Shown piece by piece: positions 1 through 5,680 of a stretch of 5,680 bases of DNA. A program made the translations under genes and the position numbers. A model generated the notes under the pieces. That model was given only the letters and a program-made list of their open reading frames with translations. It did not search any database and was not told where the DNA came from. Each line of letters opens with the position of its first letter. The stretch's first letter is position 1. Source of the stretch: JADKCL01 sp046050405. Lineage in GTDB: Bacteria; Bacteroidota; Bacteroidia; J057; JADKCL01. The stretch spans positions 1 through 5,680 of the forward strand of contig JBJOPY010000005.1 in NCBI GenBank assembly GCA_046050405.1. The letters run 5' to 3'.

Positions 1-2383
1 GCAGCAGTTTCGGGTTGGCCCTTTCCACCCAGAAATTCCGCAAAGCCTCCCCATATTGAGTTTGCAGCCAGGAATTCGAGGTAATGGCACAGAGGATGCC
101 ACCCTGCTTCAGATGGTTCAATCCCAGCTCATAGAACAGGCAGTAGAGGTCTCCATTCTTCGTATAGGTGGCAAAATTCGCTTCTTGCAGGGCCTTGTCC
201 TTGAGCTTGGACAGCTGCAGATAGGGAGGGTTCATGATCACAATGTCAAACCCGCCCTGGTCAAATACATCCTTGAAGAACAGGTGCCAGAGGAAGTAGG
301 GACGCTCCGGGGCTTGCTCCAATTCCTGGAGCTTGCGCAGGGCCTCCCCCTTCAGGGCAAATTCCGTCTCGAGGCGCAGCAATTCCTTGTGGTCCTTGCT
401 GCTGGATTCAAATACTTTCTTTTGCTCGGCCGTCAGCCTGCTCGTCTTGGCATTGACCTTTGCCGCCTGGGCCGTCAGCTGTTCCAGGAACTTCCGCTCG
501 AACGCCTTGAGGCTAAATTCGATATGGTCCACTACGATCCGGTCAATGGCCGCATGGATCTCCTCCTTGCGGAGGCGGTCGCTCACGTCAAAGTATTCAT
601 GGACCAGTTTTTTGATGTCGGCCTGGACTTGTGCGGAAAAGCCCCTTTCGGACGCTGCAGCATTGGTTTTCCCGGTGAATACATTCAATTGCTGGTCCCC
701 CGGGACGCTTAATGGCCCGCCAAACAGGGCCGTCTTGCTCAGGTCGATCCCTTCAAACTGCTCCAGGAGGCTGTTGCCCTGCATGATCTTGTAGTCCAGG
801 TTGGGGAGGGGCTGCGGGGCCTCCTCGTCCACCACCAGGGCCAGCCAAAACCGCAGCCGTGCAATGTCCACGGCTCCCCGCTCGATGTCCACGCCATAGA
901 TGCTGTTTTGGATGATGTTTTTCTTCACCTCGGCAGGATCCAGCGTGTAGTCCAGCGACATCTTGGCGCGGAGAATCTCGCGCAGCAGGCCCATGGGGAA
1001 GGCCCCGGAGCCGATGGCGGGGTCGCAAACCTTCACACTGTCCAGCAGCCGCTCAATGTCCTTGGCACGGCGCACGACAAAGCTCCTGGGTTCCAGGTTG
1101 CGGTCAGCCTTGCGGCCATGGCGGATGAGGTCCTCCACCTCCCGGGTGGCGGGTGCATGGTCCTCGGCACACTCGGCGAGGTGGCTGCGCAGGTACTGTA
1201 TCAGGCTCTCCTGGCACATGTAATGCACGATCTCCTTGGGGGTGTAGAAGGTGCCCTTCTCGCGGTTCTCCTCCAGGAGGTTTTCAAAGATCCGCCCCAG
1301 CATCTCAGGGTCGATCCCCACCTCGGCCTCGAAGGGGTCGTTTTCGTCGATGGTGAAATTGTAGTGCGAGAAGAACACGAAGAGGTCATGGAAATAATCC
1401 GCTGGGAAATCGATCGGATGCCGGTCACCCGGGGTCCTGTCGAAAAGCCCGCCGTTGAGGTAGGGGGCCTTCCTGCCGCTGCCCAGGCTGGCGGGCATCA
1501 GGTCGCCCTCGCGGCGGGTGTTCAGGGTCTGGAAGAACAGGGCGTGCAGGGCGGAGCTCAGGAACTGCGCCTGGACTGGAAATTGCTGGAAGAGCCGGCG
1601 CAGGAAGTCGGGTTCGCCACCCTGCCAGTCGTCGCGGTCGGCGGGCACCCCCATCCATCCCTTCTTCTGGAGGAAATGCAGGAACACGATGCGGCCGAGC
1701 AGGAGCTTCACGAAGTCGCGGAGGGGCTTTTCCTTCCTGGCGTCGTCTGCCGCATGGGCATCCACCAGCCATTCACGGTACTGCGCATTTCCTGCCAGGA
1801 ACCGCCAAAACTTCTCGTAATGCCCCCGGTAGGCATCGAAAAACTCCCGGTTGAGCTTTTCCACGGAAAAGGCCTCATACACATCGCCCAGCCGCAAGGG
1901 CTTGCCCTCCAATGCGGCAAACCGCTCGGCGGCTGTCCGGCAGACCTCGCCTGTGCCGAAGAGGTAGGAGAACCGGCGCGGCTCGGTGGCCTTGCTCTCA
2001 AACTCCTGCGTGAGGGGATTCCGCTGCCGGATCTCCGAGATGTAGGAGCAGCGCCACTTGCTGCCTTGCACGAACACCACGATGGCGCCGTCCACTGCAT
2101 GCTGGTAGATCTGGCGCAGCATTTCCCGCAGGCCGGTACGCGTCCGCTCCACATTCCTGCCTGCCTCCATCTGCACCTCGTAGAACCCCATCAGCCACCC
2201 GTCCTGGGTGTCCATGCTGCCCAGCTCCACGGCGGAGGCCTTTCCGGCGTCACCCGGCAGCGGGATGGGCTGGGGAATGGCAGAAAGCCGGGTTGCACCG
2301 AAGACCCTCCGCAGGATCCCGGTCCATCGCATCCGGTCATAAGGCTGCTCCAGGGCGGCCTTGATTTCATGCGTTGCACTCAT
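1..2383 (-). CDS. Eco57I/type IIG-like N6-adenine DNA methyltransferase, 3' end cut off
   Basis: Predicted to transfer a methyl group from S-adenosylmethionine to the N6 of adenine at a specific DNA site. I translated the frame by hand: 794 codons from ATG at 2383 with no stop before base 1, so the C-terminus is missing. Visible parts: a possible PD-(D/E)XK-like region (residues about 54-120) with GFYEVQMEAGR around Glu69-Val-Gln71; a helical region with LNGGLF (309-314), typical of Eco57I-like enzymes; GTFYTP (377-382, motif X-like); VCDPAIGSGAF (452-462, SAM-binding motif I with Ile where Cys is usual); YGVDIE (496-501, motif II); IMQGNSL (533-539, motif III region); and MNPPY (717-721, catalytic motif IV). 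About 180 residues, many helical and charged, separate motifs III and IV. Full-length relatives usually exceed 900-1000 residues, so the target recognition domain should lie off-window. The start overlaps the helicase stop by 4 bases. Other family options are a BREX PglX-like or DISARM DrmMI-like methylase; no PglZ, BrxC or DrmA/B gene is visible here. Confidence 0.93.
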   Translation of the reverse strand, partial: MSATHEIKAALEQPYDRMRWTGILRRVFGATRLSAIPQPIPLPGDAGKASAVELGSMDTQDGWLMGFYEVQMEAGRNVERTRTGLREMLRQIYQHAVDGAIVVFVQGSKWRCSYISEIRQRNPLTQEFESKATEPRRFSYLFGTGEVCRTAAERFAALEGKPLRLGDVYEAFSVEKLNREFFDAYRGHYEKFWRFLAGNAQYREWLVDAHAADDARKEKPLRDFVKLLLGRIVFLHFLQKKGWMGVPADRDDWQGGEPDFLRRLFQQFPVQAQFLSSALHALFFQTLNTRREGDLMPASLGSGRKAPYLNGGLFDRTPGDRHPIDFPADYFHDLFVFFSHYNFTIDENDPFEAEVGIDPEMLGRIFENLLEENREKGTFYTPKEIVHYMCQESLIQYLRSHLAECAEDHAPATREVEDLIRHGRKADRNLEPRSFVVRRAKDIERLLDSVKVCDPAIGSGAFPMGLLREILRAKMSLDYTLDPAEVKKNIIQNSIYGVDIERGAVDIARLRFWLALVVDEEAPQPLPNLDYKIMQGNSLLEQFEGIDLSKTALFGGPLSVPGDQQLNVFTGKTNAAASERGFSAQVQADIKKLVHEYFDVSDRLRKEEIHAAIDRIVVDHIEFSLKAFERKFLEQLTAQAAKVNAKTSRLTAEQKKVFESSSKDHKELLRLETEFALKGEALRKLQELEQAPERPYFLWHLFFKDVFDQGGFDIVIMNPPYLQLSKLKDKALQEANFATYTKNGDLYCLFYELGLNHLKQGGILCAITSNSWLQTQYGEALRNFWVERANPKLL
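2380..2383 (-). promoter_or_regulatory. ATGA stop-start overlap (translational coupling)
   Basis: On the minus strand the helicase ends in TGA (2382-2380) and the methyltransferase begins with ATG (2383-2381), sharing four bases. No Shine-Dalgarno-like sequence lies at normal spacing upstream of this ATG; the nearest GAGG is about 28 bases away. Initiation by a ribosome finishing the helicase is therefore the likely mode, tying the amounts of the two proteins together. The overlap is read directly; the coupling is inferred. Confidence 0.8.
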
Positions 2384-5300
2384 CGTGTGGTGAAGTATTC
2401 AGAAAGTACAACCTCGGGACTCAAATTCAGTTCGATTCCGGGTTCGGGCAGGGCGTCCGCATCCGGCTCCATCCCGGGAAGGTCGTATTTCCTGGCCATG
2501 TCCAGGAGGAGGTTGTCCACCTGTGCGCCGGTCAGCATCCCCTTGTCGCCGCGCTGCCGCATCCGGTTGATGTCGGGGGCCAGGGTGGTATAGATTCCCA
2601 GCTCCACCAGGGCGATCAGCTTGTCATAGGCCTCCAGCATGTGCTTCTGATGGCTGTCCTTCCTGCGCTCGCGCAGGTACTTCCTTGCCCGCAGGGATTG
2701 GGAATCCCCGCTTTCCAGCGGTGCGGCAGTGTCCGTGTTCGCGGACAGGTAATCCTTCTCAAACGCCTGCAAGGCCAGGGCCACCTGGGAATGGTGGAAG
2801 GCGGGCAGGTCCACGGGGGGCTCCGAGGCCCGGGCCTGGAAAAGTTCGGCCGCCTCCACGAACCCGATGGGCTGTGCCCCGCCGGGGGTGACCTTGTAAA
2901 ACTCCATCTTGTAGGCCGACTGGATGAAGGCGACGGTGCTCCCGCCCGTGGCGGGGTGGCCGGGCAGAGGGCCCGCGCGTCCTGTCCGGGCCTTGAGCGG
3001 CAGCTGCTTGATCCGCTTGAACTCGATCGGGTTTTCATCCTTGAACTGCCTGATCTCGCGCAGGAAGAGGATGCGCTTGTCCTCCTCATCGGGAAGGCCG
3101 TCCTTGAAGAGCTCGAACTGCTCCACCAGTTCCTCGTGGGAGTAAATCTGGGCATCCTCCCCGAAGGCGGAGTGGAAGCCCTGCAGCTTCAGCAGGGCGT
3201 TCTTGTAGAGCTTGATTTCCTGGTCGCCCTCGGCGGAGGGGTAGAAGTTGTAATTGTAAACCGCACCCTGGCTGCCGATCCGGTTCACGCGCCCGATCCG
3301 CTGCATGAGCCGTGTCGCATTCCAGGGCGTGTCATAGTTCACGATCACATTGGCGCGGTGCAGGTTCACGCCCTCGGCCAATACATCCGTGGTGATGATG
3401 ACGGGATAGGCGTCGCTACGCTTCCCGGTGTAGTGGGCATCGAAATTGGCCTGGATGGTTTCGAAGAGCTTGCTTCGGTTCTGGGCAGTGACCATGATGG
3501 CCTTGCGCCCGGTGGCCTCCATCCTCCCGGCAAGGTAGCCCGCAGTGGCGGCACTCTCGGTGAAGACCACCAGCTTGCCGGCAGGGTTCAGGTCCTCGCG
3601 AAACAGCTCGGAGTCCATCGCCTCCTGGAAGGTGGCCCATTTCGGGTCTTCCGTGACGCTTGCCCAGGAATCCACCAGCTCCTTCAGCAGTTGATGGTCC
3701 TTCTTCAATCCCTCCAGCAGTTCATCGTCGAAGTCGCCGGGCGCGAAGACATTGTTCCGGGGGTTGTCCATGCTGCTTTCCAGGATGAAGGCCTCGATTT
3801 GCTCGATGGAATAGCCCTTGTCCATGAGGTCGTTGACCCGCAGGTCGGGTGCGATGAGGACCTTGCCCTTGTCAAACATCCCGATCATCCTTTCGGTGGC
3901 CTGCAGGAGGCTCGCCAGGGAGAGGCGGAATGCATGGAAGCTGCTCTCCAGCCGCTTCACCATCAGGGTCTTCATGATCCCCGCCAGTGACTGCGAGACC
4001 AGGGCCGCATGCTCGTAGTGCTGCTCCCGCAGGTCGGGCTTGAGAAAGCGGATGGCCTGGTAACGGTAGTACTTGATCTTGTCCGGGTCGGTGAGGAAGA
4101 AGATCGTGCTGAAGAAGAGCTTCTGGATCGGCCCGGGGAGGCGGTAGTATTTGGCCCTGGGCGCTGTCGGCTCCGGAAATTGGATGCCTTGCTCCTCCAG
4201 GTCTTTCAGGTACTTCGGGTAGTTCCGGAGGTCGCGCCGTGTCCGCCGCACGGTCACCTGCGCGATGACCCGCTCCCGGATGCGCGTGTACAGCGCACGG
4301 ATGCGGTTCAGGTCGGGAACCTCCGCATTCATGATCTCCCGGAACTCCCGGGTGATGGGGCCGAAGAAGTTCTGGAGGTTGGCGATGCCCCCGATGGTGC
4401 TCTTGCGGGAATCCTGGAACAGCAGCAGCTGGTAGTACAGGTCCTGGGGGCGGTTGTTGAGTGGCGTGGCCGTGATCAGCATCACCTTCTTGCGCCTGCC
4501 CTTGATGTTTCCTTCCCCGCTGCGGGGTGCCTTGCAGATGCGCTGCAGGTGGTTGAATGCCGCCGACTTGTGGTTGCGGAAACGGTGGGCCTCGTCCACC
4601 AGGATCAGGTCGTATTCCTCCTTGGGCCAATAGTTGAGGTTTTCCTGGAGGATTTTCTCCAGGCTCCCATTGGTCACGAACTTTGCATGGCGGTCGATCC
4701 CGAAGAATTTGAAGGTGCCTTTCCAGTTCTTCTCCAATGCTGGCGGATGGACGACGAGTATCTTGGTGCTGAGGGAGCCATTGGTGATGAGAAACCGCTT
4801 CGCGACCATCGCCGCCACCACCGTTTTCCCCAGCCCGACCACATCCGCCAGGAAAAATCCGTTGTGGTCCAGCAGCATCTGGAAGCCTTGGTTCACGGCT
4901 TCCACCTGGTAGCTCAGCTTCTTGAACTGCCTGGGCAGGTCGCCCACCGTGTCGGGGTCATAGTCGATGTTCTTGCCGAAGTACTCGATCAGGAACTTCA
5001 GGTAGATCTCGTACGGGGTGAAGGCCTGTCCCAGGTGGGTCCTGCCCTTGAACCGCTGCATGTCGGAGGGCAGGATCGGGGTGGATTCCTCCCAGAGCCG
5101 CTCGAACTCCTGGCGGGTGAACTCCACGTCATCGTAGTCCTTGAGGGCGATGTTCAGCTCGTAGTTGGGGGCCTGCTGGATGCCCAGGCCCGCCACCGTC
5201 AGGTTGGAGGATCCCATGATCACCCAGCCGTCCGTATGCGCCGTATGCGTTTCAGGCAGGAAAAGGTAGAATTTCGCATGGAGCTTATATGTATTGTGCA

Positions 5301-5676
5301 CCCTCACCTCGATGCGGCCCTCCCGCATGCCCTCGATAAAGGCCAGGATCCCCTTTTCCACGGCCTCGTCGTACCTGGCCTCCTGCACGTCCTTCACGAA
5401 CCATTTCGAGAACTCGTCCTTGGCACGTTCCGGATCCCCCAGGAACAGCAGGCCCTTCTGCTGGGCCTCGGCAAACATCCGGTCCACGTTGATGCCCACC
5501 AGGATCTTGATTTCCCGGACGTTCTCCAGGTAGGGCTGCAAGGCAAAGTACCCGGACGATCGGAAATAGCCCACCACGGCATGGAAGGCATGCAGGTCGC
5601 GCATCCCGTCGATGATGCCCCTGAACTTGTCGAAGAGGTTGCGGTCGTGGGCATTGGTGAAGAATTTGGAACTCAT
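2380..5676 (-). CDS. PLD-nuclease domain fused to SNF2-type SF2 helicase/translocase
   Basis: Predicted ATP-driven DNA translocase with an attached nuclease domain, 1098 residues. Residues about 1-200 match the PLD-type domain found at the N-terminus of SNF2-like helicases: HAK at 133-135 followed by GSSNLT at 155-160, a single HKD-like site. The canonical Asp four residues after the Lys is Leu140 here; Asp149 is the nearest candidate. Lobe 1 of the motor has Walker A (ADVVGLGKT, 277-285), motif Ia (ILVVHPP, 306-312), Walker B DEAH (361-364) and motif III (TATPLNN, 402-408). Lobe 2 has KLVVFTES (701-708), TTDVLAEGVNL (762-772) and the arginine-finger motif QRIGRVNRIG (792-801). About 290 mostly charged residues separate the lobes. 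A Gly/Pro-rich linker (895-914) leads to an unrecognised C-terminal region. All motor residues look intact. The ATG is only 4 bases from the window edge, so no ribosome site or promoter is visible; it is accepted because the KFFTN opening fits the family's usual N-terminus. The stop overlaps the methyltransferase start, which implies one operon. DISARM DrmD-like helicase is an alternative. Confidence 0.93.
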   Translation of the reverse strand: MSSKFFTNAHDRNLFDKFRGIIDGMRDLHAFHAVVGYFRSSGYFALQPYLENVREIKILVGINVDRMFAEAQQKGLLFLGDPERAKDEFSKWFVKDVQEARYDEAVEKGILAFIEGMREGRIEVRVHNTYKLHAKFYLFLPETHTAHTDGWVIMGSSNLTVAGLGIQQAPNYELNIALKDYDDVEFTRQEFERLWEESTPILPSDMQRFKGRTHLGQAFTPYEIYLKFLIEYFGKNIDYDPDTVGDLPRQFKKLSYQVEAVNQGFQMLLDHNGFFLADVVGLGKTVVAAMVAKRFLITNGSLSTKILVVHPPALEKNWKGTFKFFGIDRHAKFVTNGSLEKILQENLNYWPKEEYDLILVDEAHRFRNHKSAAFNHLQRICKAPRSGEGNIKGRRKKVMLITATPLNNRPQDLYYQLLLFQDSRKSTIGGIANLQNFFGPITREFREIMNAEVPDLNRIRALYTRIRERVIAQVTVRRTRRDLRNYPKYLKDLEEQGIQFPEPTAPRAKYYRLPGPIQKLFFSTIFFLTDPDKIKYYRYQAIRFLKPDLREQHYEHAALVSQSLAGIMKTLMVKRLESSFHAFRLSLASLLQATERMIGMFDKGKVLIAPDLRVNDLMDKGYSIEQIEAFILESSMDNPRNNVFAPGDFDDELLEGLKKDHQLLKELVDSWASVTEDPKWATFQEAMDSELFREDLNPAGKLVVFTESAATAGYLAGRMEATGRKAIMVTAQNRSKLFETIQANFDAHYTGKRSDAYPVIITTDVLAEGVNLHRANVIVNYDTPWNATRLMQRIGRVNRIGSQGAVYNYNFYPSAEGDQEIKLYKNALLKLQGFHSAFGEDAQIYSHEELVEQFELFKDGLPDEEDKRILFLREIRQFKDENPIEFKRIKQLPLKARTGRAGPLPGHPATGGSTVAFIQSAYKMEFYKVTPGGAQPIGFVEAAELFQARASEPPVDLPAFHHSQVALALQAFEKDYLSANTDTAAPLESGDSQSLRARKYLRERRKDSHQKHMLEAYDKLIALVELGIYTTLAPDINRMRQRGDKGMLTGAQVDNLLLDMARKYDLPGMEPDADALPEPGIELNLSPEVVLSEYFTTR
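5232..5249. repeat. Perfect 9-bp tandem repeat inside the PLD active-site loop
   Basis: CCGTATGCG occurs twice head to tail. It is in frame with the helicase gene and encodes the repetitive THTAHT stretch (residues 143-148), between the HxK and GSxN halves of the HKD-like site. It looks like a three-codon slippage duplication that keeps the frame. Confidence 0.75.
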
Positions 5677-5680
5677 GGGG

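Noticed and set aside
753..2198. Several 60-150 codon minus-strand frames that could suggest a broken methyltransferase
   Set aside because: Hand translation from the ATG at 2383 gives one uninterrupted frame to base 1 with all expected motifs in order. The short frames are out of register with it, so there is no frameshift.
908..2593. 561-codon open frame on the plus strand
   Set aside because: It lies wholly opposite the methyltransferase and the helicase end. Its translation is Gly/Leu/His-rich with no recognisable motif, while the minus-strand frames carry intact catalytic motifs. It is a shadow of GC-rich codon use.
2374..3990. 538-codon open frame on the plus strand
   Set aside because: It is antisense to the helicase motor. 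Its low-complexity Gly/Leu/Val/Gln/His composition mirrors the opposite strand's codons, and no family is recognisable.
3872..4630. 252-codon minus-strand frame overlapping the helicase
   Set aside because: It is a Pro/Gly/His/Arg-rich out-of-frame reading of the helicase gene. The in-frame reading contains the DEAH and TATPLNN motifs.
5677..5680. Promoter or ribosome binding site of the helicase gene
   Set aside because: Only four bases (CCCC on the coding strand) precede the ATG in the window, too few to support any call.

Overview
The window holds a compact DNA-targeting defence or restriction cassette read entirely on the minus strand, with almost no non-coding DNA. Base composition is GC-rich (roughly 55-62% by hand count over sampled stretches). 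Codon use fits a GC-rich bacterium, but nothing here identifies the phylum. There is no rRNA, tRNA, insertion sequence, CRISPR array or phage structural gene in view.

Layout in the direction of transcription (high to low coordinates). Gene 1 (5676 to 2380) encodes a 1098-residue fusion. It has an N-terminal phospholipase D-type (HKD-like) nuclease domain, then a complete two-lobed SNF2-type superfamily 2 helicase/translocase, then an uncharacterised C-terminal region. Gene 2 starts inside the stop codon of gene 1 (ATGA, 2383 to 2380) and stays open to the left edge of the window. Its 794 visible residues are the front part of a large Eco57I/type IIG-like N6-adenine DNA methyltransferase. They include a possible N-terminal PD-(D/E)XK-like nuclease region, the YTP, DPAxGSG and NPPY motifs, and a long helical insertion. 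The end of the catalytic domain and any target recognition domain lie beyond base 1.

How the genes may work together (inference): the pair looks like a split version of a translocating restriction-modification enzyme. The methyltransferase would recognise and mark the host sequence, the SNF2-type motor would move on or remodel unmodified DNA, and the PLD domain and/or the methyltransferase N-terminus would cut it. Type ISP enzymes carry nuclease, motor, methyltransferase and recognition domains on one chain; here they are spread over two overlapping genes, with a PLD domain in the nuclease position. A class 1 DISARM-like locus (SNF2-type helicase next to an adenine methylase) is the main alternative. 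The flanking genes needed to decide are outside the window.

Long open frames on the plus strand opposite both genes are compositional shadows and are not annotated. No intergenic stretch over 300 bases exists.
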